64,000 nucleotides of DNA from Flavobacterium psychrotrophum. Lineage in GTDB: Bacteria > Bacteroidota > Bacteroidia > Flavobacteriales > Flavobacteriaceae. The position numbers were made by a program, and so were the translations under genes. The stretch lies in the NCBI RefSeq assembly GCF_003403075.1, contig NZ_CP031557.1, positions 4,774,001-4,838,000 on the forward strand. Direction: 5' to 3'. This document shows positions 43,966-53,343 of the stretch, piece by piece. How positions within the stretch are numbered: position 1 is the stretch's first letter; each line of letters opens with the position of its first letter. Below the pieces are notes generated by a model. It searched no databases. It worked only from the letters and a program-made list of their open reading frames with translations, and was not told the origin of the DNA.

Positions 43966-44510
43966 TGAATATAGTTCACACACACCTTGAGGGGTGTTTT
44001 ATACTTGAGCCACGCGTTTTTAATGACGGCAGGGGCTATTTTTATGAGAGTTATAATAAGAAGACTTTTGATAGTGCTACAGGGCTTAATGTTGAGTTTG
44101 TACAGGATAACCAGTCTTTTTCTACGCGAGGGGTGCTGCGGGGCCTGCATTACCAGACAGGAGATGCTGCACAGGCTAAGTTAGTACGTGTAATTAGCGG
44201 CACGGTACTGGATGTAGCCGTAGACCTCAGAAAGCATTCTGATACCTTTGGTAAATATGTAGCAGTAGAATTAAGTAGCGAAAATAAGAAGCAGCTTTTT
44301 GTGCCCAGAGGTTTTGCACATGGTTTTGTAGTGCTTAGCGAAGAAGCAGAGTTTTCATATAAATGTGATAACTTTTATTCTAAAGAACATGAAGGCGGAA
44401 TAATTTACAATGACAAAAGTCTTGCTATCGACTGGCAACTTTCGGAGTCTGAACTTGTTGTTTCTGAAAAAGATATAGTATTGCCTGCGCTGGAAAACGC
44501 TATATATTAA
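43965..44510 (+). CDS. rfbC: dTDP-4-dehydrorhamnose 3,5-epimerase
   Basis: This 181-residue cupin enzyme has GVLRGLHYQTG with the catalytic His, LDVAVDLRKHSDTFGK and FVPRGFAHGFVVLSE. It converts the RfbB product to dTDP-4-keto-rhamnose. It overlaps rfbA by one base. The last step to dTDP-rhamnose, RfbD, is not in the window. Confidence 0.95.
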   Translation: MNIVHTHLEGCFILEPRVFNDGRGYFYESYNKKTFDSATGLNVEFVQDNQSFSTRGVLRGLHYQTGDAAQAKLVRVISGTVLDVAVDLRKHSDTFGKYVAVELSSENKKQLFVPRGFAHGFVVLSEEAEFSYKCDNFYSKEHEGGIIYNDKSLAIDWQLSESELVVSEKDIVLPALENAIY

Positions 44511-44539
44511 CGGTTGATAGCCAAGAGAGATTTTAGAGT

Positions 44540-45550
44540 ATGCATAAGATATTAGTAACAGGAGCAGCAGGATTTATAGGTTTTCATTTGTGCAAAGCGC
44601 TGGTGGAAAAAGGTTATTATGTTACAGGTATTGATAACATTAATGATTACTATGATGTAAACCTTAAGCTGGATCGTTTAAAGGAATTGGGTATAGCTGA
44701 AAAAAATATAAATAATTTCGAAAAAATTAACAGTGGGCTGCATAAAAATTTTAACTTTGCCAAGCTGGATATTGATAATAAGCAACAATTATTTAAACTT
44801 TGTGAGGACGAAAATTTTACAATAATTGTTAATTTAGCCGCTCAGGCGGGGGTACGATATTCGTTAGAGAATCCTGATGTTTATGTTCAGTCTAACGTTG
44901 TAGGTTTTTTAAACATACTGGAAAGTGCCCGTCATTTTAATGTTGGCAAATTAGTTTATGCCAGTTCGTCCAGTATTTATGGTAATAGCACAGATATGCC
45001 TTTTGCCATACAAAACAGATCTGACGAACCAATATCATTATACGCTGCCACAAAAAAGAGCAATGAGCTCATGGCATATACATACAGCCATTTATTCAAT
45101 ATAGAAACGATAGGATTGCGTTTCTTTACTGTTTACGGGCCCTGGGGAAGGCCTGATATGGCGATTAGTCTTTTTACTGAAGCAATTTTGAATGAAAAGC
45201 CTATAAAGGTATTTAACAATGGTAACCAGTCCAGAGATTTTACTTATGTAGACGATATTGTAAACGGTTTACTTTCTGTAATTCTTACAGAGGGTAAAAG
45301 TCCTAAGCAATATCAACTGTACAATATAGGTAACAGCAGGCCGGTAAAGCTTGAAGACTTTATAAGCGAGATTGAAAAAGCAACGGGTAAAAAGGCTATT
45401 AAGCAATATTTACCAATGCAGCCGGGCGATGTAGAAAGTACATGGGCCGATATGGAAGATTTTAAGGCTAATTATAATTATAGTCCTGAAGTTTCTGTAA
45501 AAGAAGGTGTTGGTAATTATGTGAAATGGTATACAGGATACTATAAATAG
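44540..45550 (+). CDS. UDP-glucuronate 4-epimerase (CapI/LpsL-like)
   Basis: This 336-residue SDR enzyme has GAAGFIGFHLCKALVEKGY, the GIDNINDYYDVNLKLDRL segment typical of UDP-GlcA 4-epimerases, and YAATKKSNELMAY (catalytic Tyr-x-x-x-Lys). It should turn the Ugd product into UDP-galacturonate. The stop codon lies inside a terminator-like hairpin. The next gene begins 39 bases later. Confidence 0.87.
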   Translation: MHKILVTGAAGFIGFHLCKALVEKGYYVTGIDNINDYYDVNLKLDRLKELGIAEKNINNFEKINSGLHKNFNFAKLDIDNKQQLFKLCEDENFTIIVNLAAQAGVRYSLENPDVYVQSNVVGFLNILESARHFNVGKLVYASSSSIYGNSTDMPFAIQNRSDEPISLYAATKKSNELMAYTYSHLFNIETIGLRFFTVYGPWGRPDMAISLFTEAILNEKPIKVFNNGNQSRDFTYVDDIVNGLLSVILTEGKSPKQYQLYNIGNSRPVKLEDFISEIEKATGKKAIKQYLPMQPGDVESTWADMEDFKANYNYSPEVSVKEGVGNYVKWYTGYYK

Positions 45551-45565
45551 TATCCAGGTTTTTTT
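45536..45565 (+). terminator. terminator-like hairpin overlapping a stop codon inside the locus
   Basis: Arms GGATACTA (45536-45543) and TAGTATCC (45548-45555) with loop TAAA are followed, after AGG, by seven T's (45559-45565). The TAG stop of the epimerase at 45548-45550 is part of the stem. Ribosomes finishing the gene would cover the arm, so this could be a partial terminator coupled to translation. Confidence 0.65.
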
Positions 45566-45588
45566 ACATACAATAAACAAAATTATAG

Positions 45589-46587
45589 ATGAGTAAAGTT
45601 ACACACGTTATCCTTACAGGAGGAGTAGGCAGCCGTTTATGGCCATTATCAAGAAAAAGCAGACCAAAACAATATCTTCCGATATTTGGAGGGAAATCTC
45701 TTTTTGAGATGACAGCTGAAAGAAATCAGGACTTTGCAGATAAAGTTATTGTTGTAGGTAGCAGAGATAACTGCCACCTTAGCAAAGAAATGATGGAAAA
45801 AAATAATGTAACCTATCTTGATATTGTAGAGGCAGTGCCGAGAAATACTGCAGCTGCTATTGCGTTTGCGGCTTTTGCGGCAGAGCCTGACGATATACTT
45901 GTTGTAACACCATCTGATCATATTATTGAAGGTGCCGAAGCTTACAGGCAGGCTATGGATGAGGCTATAAGTAAAGCAAAAAATAATTTTATTGTAACCT
46001 TTGGGGTGCATCCTACAAAGCCCGAAACAGGTTATGGCTATATAGAACATAATGGAGATGAGGTTATTTCTTTTAGAGAAAAGCCAAACCAGGTTACTGC
46101 CCAGACATTTATAGATACCGGAAATTTTTTATGGAACAGTGGTATGTTTTGTTTTAAGGCAAGTGTATTGCTTGAAGAGCTAAAGTTGTACCAGCCAGAA
46201 ATTTATGAAAAGTCTCAGGCAGCATGGAGCCAGGCTAAGGAAGGCAGGCTTGATGAAGCTTTATCTATGGAGATACCATCTATAAGTATTGACTATGCCG
46301 TTATGGAACGAAGCAAAAAAATAAAGGTTGTACCTGCCATATTTAAATGGTCAGATCTTGGATCTTTTGATTCGGTTTATGAATATCTTGCCAAAATGGG
46401 CCACAAGGTAGATGAATTTGGTAATATGGTTATAGGTACAAGCAATTATACTGCTTTCCTTGGTCTTGAAAATACAATATTTGTATACACAGAAGATGCC
46501 AATCTTATACTTCATAAGGATCATTCTCAGGAGGTAAAAAATGTTTACGGTAAACTTGAGAAAGAAAACTCAATATTGCTGAACTAG
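45589..46587 (+). CDS. manC: mannose-1-phosphate guanylyltransferase
   Basis: This 332-residue nucleotidyltransferase has LTGGVGSRLWPLSRKSRPKQ, with the catalytic Arg/Lys set of GDP-mannose pyrophosphorylases, and the typical VTPSDHIIEG and FREKPN motifs. It makes GDP-mannose from mannose-1-P. It is the short form without the fused isomerase domain, so the manA at 19396 can supply mannose-6-P. No phosphomannomutase or GDP-mannose dehydratase is in the window. Confidence 0.93.
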   Translation: MSKVTHVILTGGVGSRLWPLSRKSRPKQYLPIFGGKSLFEMTAERNQDFADKVIVVGSRDNCHLSKEMMEKNNVTYLDIVEAVPRNTAAAIAFAAFAAEPDDILVVTPSDHIIEGAEAYRQAMDEAISKAKNNFIVTFGVHPTKPETGYGYIEHNGDEVISFREKPNQVTAQTFIDTGNFLWNSGMFCFKASVLLEELKLYQPEIYEKSQAAWSQAKEGRLDEALSMEIPSISIDYAVMERSKKIKVVPAIFKWSDLGSFDSVYEYLAKMGHKVDEFGNMVIGTSNYTAFLGLENTIFVYTEDANLILHKDHSQEVKNVYGKLEKENSILLN

Positions 46588-46695
46588 GCTGAGTCTAAGC
46601 TTTAAGCATTAGGTGTAAAAATTAATAAGAATTATAATTGCTGCCTTAGTTGTACATTACAATTGTAGTTAAGACATGCGGCAGATACACATAAT

Positions 46696-48216
46696 ATGTC
46701 AAGTTCAAAAAAAATAGCAAAAAATACACTTTTCCTTTATTTCAGGATGTTTCTAAAAATGGGTGCAGAGTTGTATGCATCGAGGATTGTGTTAAATGTT
46801 TTGGGAGTAAAAGACTACGGTATTTATAGTGTTGTAGGTGGTGTTGTTGTTTTGTTTGGCTTCTTTAATGCGGCCATGACTACAGCCACAGAACGTTTTC
46901 TGGCATTTGATATAGGGCGTAATGAAAATGAAAAATTACGCAATACTTTTAATGCTACCGTTATTATCCATATATGCATTGCATTGCTGGTGCTTTTACT
47001 TGCAGAAACCATTGGGCTTTGGTTTGTAATGAATAAGCTAAATGTGCCAGAGGCACGTATGGATGCTGTTTTTTGGGTATACCAATTTTCTATATTTACA
47101 TTTTTGGTTACCGTATTGCAAGTGCCATTTAATGCCTTGATTATAGCTCGTGAGGAGATGAATGTTTATGCTATGCTAAGTATAGCAGAGGTTATCCTTA
47201 AGTTATTTGCAGTGTTTTTGTTAACTGTAGTTGCTTTTGATAAACTTACACTCTATGCCGGGCTCCTGTTTTTGCTTGCCACTCTTATCGCTTTATGTTA
47301 CAGGATTTACTGTCTTAAAAATTTTGAAGAGAGTAAGTTTAAATGGTTTTATGATAAGGAGTACTTTGTGTCTCTTATCTCATATTCAGGATGGAACCTT
47401 TTTGGAAATATAGCAGTTGTAGCTAAAGGGCAAGGAACAAATATGTTGCTTAATATCTTTTTTGGTACTGTAGTAAATGCGGCCTATGGTATTACAATGC
47501 AAGTACAAGGAGCTGTAAATACTTTTGTAGTAAGTTTTCAAACGGCAGCAAACCCACAGATATATAAAACTTTTGCGCAAGGAGATATTGCACAGATGCA
47601 AAAGCTGATGTTTCAGGTTTCAAAGTTTTCTTATTTTGTGTTGTTTATACTGGTATGCCCCATAATATACAATATTGATTTTATACTAAAATGGTGGCTG
47701 GAAAACCCGCCGGTATATGCCAGTATATTTATTACTCTTACGCTGTCTAATCTTTTGATAGAAACGATATCACAAGCACTCATAACAGGTGCGTTAGCAA
47801 CGGGTAAAATTAAATGGTACCAAATAGTGGTAGGGCTTACACTTTGTCTTAACTTGCCGTTAAACTACATCGTTTTTAAGTTCATTCCAGATCCTGTTAT
47901 GTATATTTATGTGGCAATTTTACTTTCGGTAGTTACCCTATTCCTTCGATTGAGGTTCTTAAAATCAATGATTAGCCTGGATGTTATGCGTTTTTTTAAG
48001 GATGTGCTTTTTCCGGTAATTAGTATAACTGCCATTTGTGGAGGGCTTATTTACCTTCTCTATTATTTTAATATAACATCGGCAAGCTTTCTTGAACTTA
48101 TTCTGGTAAGCGCCCTTATTGTGGTGTTATGTCTTATAGTTATTGTTCTAGTAGGATTAAAAAAATCAGAAAAAGCAATGATAAAATCATTAATAACCAA
48201 TAGAATAAAGAAATAA
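46696..48216 (+). CDS. Wzx-type oligosaccharide flippase
   Basis: This 506-residue protein has about 12-14 hydrophobic segments and the opening pattern KIAKNTLFLYFRMFLKMG with RIVLNVLGVKDYGIYSVVGG. These are typical of polysaccharide flippases of the MATE/MOP type. It should move lipid-linked repeat units to the periplasmic face. A partner polymerase is at 50994. It opens the variable block after a 108-base gap. Confidence 0.9.
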   Translation: MSSSKKIAKNTLFLYFRMFLKMGAELYASRIVLNVLGVKDYGIYSVVGGVVVLFGFFNAAMTTATERFLAFDIGRNENEKLRNTFNATVIIHICIALLVLLLAETIGLWFVMNKLNVPEARMDAVFWVYQFSIFTFLVTVLQVPFNALIIAREEMNVYAMLSIAEVILKLFAVFLLTVVAFDKLTLYAGLLFLLATLIALCYRIYCLKNFEESKFKWFYDKEYFVSLISYSGWNLFGNIAVVAKGQGTNMLLNIFFGTVVNAAYGITMQVQGAVNTFVVSFQTAANPQIYKTFAQGDIAQMQKLMFQVSKFSYFVLFILVCPIIYNIDFILKWWLENPPVYASIFITLTLSNLLIETISQALITGALATGKIKWYQIVVGLTLCLNLPLNYIVFKFIPDPVMYIYVAILLSVVTLFLRLRFLKSMISLDVMRFFKDVLFPVISITAICGGLIYLLYYFNITSASFLELILVSALIVVLCLIVIVLVGLKKSEKAMIKSLITNRIKK

Positions 48217-48326
48217 TATATTGTTTAAGGATATATTTTTAATGTGTATCCTGGATTTACATGAGAAGTTTTTTAATCTTATGTAAGCATCTATTGTTAA
48301 ATAACTAATTATAGAAGAAATAAGCT

Positions 48327-49472
48327 ATGAAAATAGGTACTCTAACACTACCATTGCACACAAATTATGGTGGAAACTTACAGGCATTTGCATTAATGAA
48401 AGTCTTAAAAGACATGGGGCATGAACCTGTGCTTATAAATAGGAGACAAAATGAAATGCCCGGATGGAAGCTTCCAATTGTTATAGTAAAACGTAGTATA
48501 AAAAAATATCTGTTAGGTAAAAAGGGAACTACTATATTTCTTGAAAGCAAAGCTAAAAAAGAGTTTCCAATCATCAGCCAGTTTACACAACCATTCATTG
48601 ATAAATATATTACACCTCAAACAGAGCCGTTTTATTCATCTCAGGAATTACTAAATGGTATTGAGAAATATAATTTTGATGCGGTAATTGTAGGAAGCGA
48701 CCAGGTTTGGCGAGTTCCCTATGCACCAAACATAGAAGACAACTTTTTTGGATTTTTGAGAGGAGATAAAACCAAGCGAATCTCTTATGCTGCATCTTTT
48801 GGAACCAGTGATTGGGAATTTTCTGAAGAGCAGACACAAAATTGCAAAAAATTATTGCAACATTTTGATGCCGTATCTGTAAGAGAGCAAGATGGCGTTG
48901 TTTTGTCTAAAACAAAGTTTAATGTAGATGCTACGCATGTACTGGATCCTACAATGCTGCTTACAAGTGAAGATTATATGAAAATAGTGGGTAAGCGTAC
49001 TGAGAGCCGCGAAGGTAAAGACCTGCTTGTGTATGTGCTTGATAATACACAGGATAAAGATGTTGTAATTGCTGAAATATCAAAAAAATACAGTTATAAT
49101 CCATTTAGGGTGAATACTAAAACTGAGCAAATAGATAATACGGGTGTTGGTCTTAATGATTTGATTGCTCCACCTACAGAAGACTGGCTTGCCGGTTTTA
49201 ATGATGCTAAGTTTGTGGTAACTGATTCTTTTCATGCGTGTGCTTTCTCTATTTTATTTAATAAACCATTTGTAGTTTATGGAAATAAAAGCAGAGGATT
49301 AGCGCGTTTTACATCATTGTTGGCCATGTTTGGTCTTGAAGACAGGCTTATTTATGAATCTGGTCAAGTAACAAGTATTCTTGCAAAAGAAATTGACTGG
49401 AATAAGGTAAATCTTATCCTGGAAGAAAAGAGAGAGTTTTCTCGTAACTTTTTAATTAGTGCTTTAAAATAA
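48327..49472 (+). CDS. polysaccharide pyruvyl transferase-family protein
   Basis: This 381-residue protein has the family pattern IGTLTLPLHTNYGGNLQAFA near the start, IVGSDQVWRV in the middle and VTDSFHACAFSILFNKPFVVYG near the end. Members add ketal-linked pyruvate to sugars or are related transferases. The product would be an acidic pyruvylated polysaccharide. Its stop overlaps the ATG of the next glycosyltransferase by one base. Confidence 0.88.
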   Translation: MKIGTLTLPLHTNYGGNLQAFALMKVLKDMGHEPVLINRRQNEMPGWKLPIVIVKRSIKKYLLGKKGTTIFLESKAKKEFPIISQFTQPFIDKYITPQTEPFYSSQELLNGIEKYNFDAVIVGSDQVWRVPYAPNIEDNFFGFLRGDKTKRISYAASFGTSDWEFSEEQTQNCKKLLQHFDAVSVREQDGVVLSKTKFNVDATHVLDPTMLLTSEDYMKIVGKRTESREGKDLLVYVLDNTQDKDVVIAEISKKYSYNPFRVNTKTEQIDNTGVGLNDLIAPPTEDWLAGFNDAKFVVTDSFHACAFSILFNKPFVVYGNKSRGLARFTSLLAMFGLEDRLIYESGQVTSILAKEIDWNKVNLILEEKREFSRNFLISALK

Positions 49473-50434
49473 TGGCCAGGCTGAGTGTAATAATTCCTGT
49501 TTATAAAGTAGAAAAATATCTGGCAGCCACCCTTGATAGTATCCTGTTGCAGGATTTTAAAGATTTTGAAGTACTTTTAGTAGACGATGGCAGCCCTGAT
49601 AATTGTGGTAAGATGTGTGATGAATATGCGGCTAAAGATGCACGAATCAGAGTTTTTCATAAAAAGAACGGCGGGGTAAGTTCTGCCAGAAATCTTGGTC
49701 TGGACAATGCCTCAGGAGAGTGGGTTACATTTGTAGACAGTGATGATACACTGAAAAAGAATGCCTTTGAAGAGATAAATAAAGAAATAGAAAAAAATGA
49801 TAGTGATGTAATATCTTTTTCTGCCTATTACAAGGTAGATGGCACTACTACTACAATAGTAAGCGATACCGTTATTGATGATGTAATATCTGCTAAAGAT
49901 AATATTAATAATTTGTTAATGTGGGTTAATCCTACAGGGCCAATTATTTGGAATAAGATATATAAGAGGAGTTTGTTAAAAAACTGCCGCTTAGATACAT
50001 CTGTAAAAATTGGAGAAGATATTTTGTTTCAAATTAGTGTTTTGCTTGAAAATGATCAAATCAGGGTAAGGACTAACCAAAATCCGATATATGAATATTA
50101 TATAAGAGAAAGTTCTGCAATGAGCTCATCATCAAATTCGTCAATGGGTTTGCTGTCGGGTAAAGTAAAGGAAGTACTCGAAAAATATTCCAAATTTGAG
50201 TTGTTTAAGAGTGAATTTTATTTCTTTGGATTAGTGAATATTTATACTGATTTGCTGAGGCTAAAAAAAGGACTATCAATACATGAATATAAAGAATTGT
50301 ATGGCTTGATATCAGGTGCTCATAAATATGGTGCTAAATATCCATTACAGTATAAAACAATTGCAGCGGCATATTTTAGAGCCAGATGGTTTGGTAATTT
50401 TCTTATGCGTGCCAGGAGGATGATAATTAAGTAA
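49472..50434 (+). CDS. GT2-family glycosyltransferase
   Basis: This 320-residue protein has a GT-A fold with SVIIPVYKVEKYLAATLDSIL, LLVDDGSPDNCGKMCDEYA, and the DSDDT metal motif (TFVDSDDTLKK). It should transfer a sugar from a nucleotide donor to the lipid-linked repeat unit. The acceptor and donor are not readable. It overlaps the gene upstream by one base, and the acetyltransferase follows after 30 bases. Confidence 0.9.
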   Translation: MARLSVIIPVYKVEKYLAATLDSILLQDFKDFEVLLVDDGSPDNCGKMCDEYAAKDARIRVFHKKNGGVSSARNLGLDNASGEWVTFVDSDDTLKKNAFEEINKEIEKNDSDVISFSAYYKVDGTTTTIVSDTVIDDVISAKDNINNLLMWVNPTGPIIWNKIYKRSLLKNCRLDTSVKIGEDILFQISVLLENDQIRVRTNQNPIYEYYIRESSAMSSSSNSSMGLLSGKVKEVLEKYSKFELFKSEFYFFGLVNIYTDLLRLKKGLSIHEYKELYGLISGAHKYGAKYPLQYKTIAAAYFRARWFGNFLMRARRMIIK

Positions 50435-50463
50435 AAATTTAAAGGGACTAAGGTTATAATATA

Positions 50464-50967
50464 ATGGGACTTATTAAATATATTTTTCAGGATTGGAAAG
50501 TTAACAGCACCGACAAAAAAGGCCGTTTTGTATTACTGTGGTTTCGTATCTCATACTGGGTAACATCCAGTAAAATGAGGAAACTCCTGTTTTTTCCTGT
50601 TTTTTTATTTAATAAATATATTGTTCACTGGATTCTTGGAGTAGAAATAGGTTGGCGCACTAAAATTGGCAAAAATTGCCGTATATTTCATGGCGTTGGC
50701 CTTGTTATTAATTCTGACACAATAATCGGCGAAAATTGTACTTTTAGGCAGGGAGTTACAATAGGAAACAAACTGGATAAAAATGGAATAGACAGTGCAA
50801 GTCCCGTTATTGGAAACAATGTAGAGTTTGGTGCAAACGCGTGTGCAATTGGAGGCATAAAAATAGGCAATAATGTTGTTATTGGTGCAGGCTGTATCGT
50901 TGTTAAAGATGTACCGGATAACTCAATAGCTGTAGGAAATCCTGCCAGGATTATAAAGATTACCTAA
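50464..50967 (+). CDS. hexapeptide-repeat acetyltransferase (serine-acetyltransferase-like)
   Basis: This 167-residue protein has an N-terminal helical part and a left-handed beta-helix made of hexapeptides (IGENCTFRQGVTIGNKL and IGNNVEFGANACAIGG). It ends PDNSIAVGNPARIIKI. In polysaccharide loci such enzymes O- or N-acetylate sugars. It lacks the N-terminal Rossmann half of PglD, so it is less likely to make bacillosamine. Confidence 0.82.
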   Translation: MGLIKYIFQDWKVNSTDKKGRFVLLWFRISYWVTSSKMRKLLFFPVFLFNKYIVHWILGVEIGWRTKIGKNCRIFHGVGLVINSDTIIGENCTFRQGVTIGNKLDKNGIDSASPVIGNNVEFGANACAIGGIKIGNNVVIGAGCIVVKDVPDNSIAVGNPARIIKIT

Positions 50968-50993
50968 TTAATCCGTTTAATTGTTTATTATAG

Positions 50994-52127
50994 ATGATTT
51001 ATATTATAGTTTTCATAATATCTACGTTTTTCACATATCTTGCGCAACTCAGCATAAGAAATAGAGGGCATTTTCTCTTTTTTTCAGCGATTGCTGTTTT
51101 GGCACCCTCGGCTTTAGCCGGATTCAGAGATACTGGTATTGGTACAGATACGGTTACCTATGCTGATTTTATATTTCAAAGAGTTGCAAGTTCTAACGGT
51201 AGCTTTATTGAGTTCTTACAGGCATATGGCAAAGACGAATTTTTTGGTATTGAATTTGGATATGCGTTGCTAAACTATGTTTTGTCTTTGTTTTCTGATA
51301 GTGTAAACTGGCTGTATTTCTTTACAAATTTTGCAGTTATAATATTTGTATATCTTACAGCTTACGACAACAGGAAAAAGGCTCAGATGTGGATGGTAAT
51401 GGCTCTGTATTTATTGCTGTTTTATAATTCGAGTCTTAATATAATGCGTCAGTCCATAGCAGTTGCCATGGCCCTTTATGCTTTTAAATATATAGAAAAC
51501 AGGCAATGGTTTAAATCGTTATTGTGGCTGGTCATAATTTACCTTACACACAGTAGTGGAATTTTCTTTGCTATATTTCTTGTAATTTATAAAATATCAT
51601 TTTTAAAAAACAGACGCGCATCTGTATGGCTACAAGTACTCTTTTTGGCCAGTACATCATTGTTTTTTATTGCTTTTAGTACCGTTTTGAATTTACTTAC
51701 TGTTGTGTCTGATAATTTCTCGAAATATGATGAGCTATATTCAAACGAGGGGAAAACGGTTGTAGTTAAGAACCTTATTTTGCTTTATGTTATATTTCTG
51801 ATTATCATATTTCTTCTAAGAAAATATGTGCCCAAAGACCAATTGAGAAATACTGATTTTTATATGTATTTAAAAATAACAGGGCTCATATTCTTTTTAA
51901 CGTCTATAATATCGGTTACAACATCAAGGGTTTCATGGTATATAAATGTTTTAGACTGTATAATTATACCAAGGATGCTATATGAGTTCTCTAAAAAAGG
52001 GGGGAGAGTTACTGAACTTATAGCTATAATAGTAGTATTACTTGCATTGGGTATATGGTATTGGAATATTGCATTTCTTAATGCAGCTGAAACGTATCCT
52101 TATAAATCCAGTATTTTGGGTCTTTAA
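50994..52127 (+). CDS. EpsG-like polysaccharide polymerase (Wzy-type)
   Basis: This 377-residue protein has about ten hydrophobic segments and the EpsG mark GFRDTGIGTDTVTYADFIF near residue 45, after the first helices. EpsG/Wzy proteins join repeat units at the periplasmic side. Together with the flippase it marks a Wzx/Wzy-dependent route. Confidence 0.85.
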   Translation: MIYIIVFIISTFFTYLAQLSIRNRGHFLFFSAIAVLAPSALAGFRDTGIGTDTVTYADFIFQRVASSNGSFIEFLQAYGKDEFFGIEFGYALLNYVLSLFSDSVNWLYFFTNFAVIIFVYLTAYDNRKKAQMWMVMALYLLLFYNSSLNIMRQSIAVAMALYAFKYIENRQWFKSLLWLVIIYLTHSSGIFFAIFLVIYKISFLKNRRASVWLQVLFLASTSLFFIAFSTVLNLLTVVSDNFSKYDELYSNEGKTVVVKNLILLYVIFLIIIFLLRKYVPKDQLRNTDFYMYLKITGLIFFLTSIISVTTSRVSWYINVLDCIIIPRMLYEFSKKGGRVTELIAIIVVLLALGIWYWNIAFLNAAETYPYKSSILGL

Positions 52128-52158
52128 GATAATATTATAGTAAAAGATATAGATTACA

Positions 52159-53328
52159 ATGGATAAAAAAGAGATATTATATGTTTTTGGTGGTGAAAAA
52201 TCATCAGGGGCAGAATATGTTATAGAAAATCTTATAAGGCATAATACAAGTGTAAACAGCCATCTGGTTATGTCGCCAGGAAGGTTTTATGATAAATTGT
52301 CTGCCGAAACCTTACCATATAAACTGGCGGCTAATGACAATCTTAAAAAGCTGAATACTCAAAATTCTGGTAAAATAAAGACGCTTTTACTGTTTATAAA
52401 ATCAGTAATGGCAATTAATAGTTATGTATATAAGTACATCAAAAAGAATAATATAACAATAGTCCACACAAATACTATCGTTCCTACAACATACCTGCTG
52501 CCTGTAGCAATATATAGCAAACTGTTTTGGAAAAAGGTGAAATTTATATGGAGCGATCATGATATTACTTATGTACATGGTATACTGGGAAGATTATTGT
52601 CTTTTATTTATAAAATTTATGACAGAACCATTGTAGTATCTAACGCAGTGGCAAAAAAATATCATGATAAAACTAAGCTTAATATATTATATAATGGTTT
52701 AGACCCTAATAAGATAATTGTTAATGAGTTATCGCGCAGTACATTCCGTGAAAAGCATAATATTCCTAATAATGTGTTGGCTTTTAGTATTATAGGACAA
52801 ATAGTAGATCGCAAGGGGGTTAATGGCCTTATAGATACTTTTAGACAGGTATATCCGCCGGAATCTGGGGTTTGGCTTATTATTGCCGGTATGCCCATAG
52901 ATGCTGATTCGCCTTATTATGCTGCCTTTCTTCAAAAAATTGAGGATGTATCAAATATAAAATATATTGGCTTTTGTGATAATATAGACCAGTTTTATAA
53001 TGGTGCAGATATCGTTATAAACAATTCTACACATACAGGACAGGAACCACTGGGTACAACCATTATAGAAGGGCTTGGGTATAGTCGCATTGTTATGGCT
53101 ACTAATGTAGGAGGTAGCAGCGAAATGATAGAGAACAGCGTAAACGGTTTTCTGTATGAAGATAGTCCTGAGGCGCTTAAGAGTACTCTTGTTATGGTAA
53201 AAGATATTATTGAAAACAGGAAAGACGAGTTTGATCTGATGAGAAAACATGCACGTTCTACTTTTATAAAGAAATTTGAACTAAGTAAAATGTCTGCTAA
53301 CTACAATACAATTGTTCAATCATTATAA
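52159..53328 (+). CDS. GT4-family glycosyltransferase
   Basis: This 389-residue GT-B enzyme has the C-terminal nucleotide-sugar site EPLGTTIIEGLGYSRIVMAT, with the Glu seen in GT4 members. It begins LYVFGGEKSSGAEYVIENLI. The donor is unknown. A second GT4 gene follows after 15 bases. Confidence 0.88.
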   Translation: MDKKEILYVFGGEKSSGAEYVIENLIRHNTSVNSHLVMSPGRFYDKLSAETLPYKLAANDNLKKLNTQNSGKIKTLLLFIKSVMAINSYVYKYIKKNNITIVHTNTIVPTTYLLPVAIYSKLFWKKVKFIWSDHDITYVHGILGRLLSFIYKIYDRTIVVSNAVAKKYHDKTKLNILYNGLDPNKIIVNELSRSTFREKHNIPNNVLAFSIIGQIVDRKGVNGLIDTFRQVYPPESGVWLIIAGMPIDADSPYYAAFLQKIEDVSNIKYIGFCDNIDQFYNGADIVINNSTHTGQEPLGTTIIEGLGYSRIVMATNVGGSSEMIENSVNGFLYEDSPEALKSTLVMVKDIIENRKDEFDLMRKHARSTFIKKFELSKMSANYNTIVQSL

Positions 53329-53343
53329 AATGCAACAACAAAT

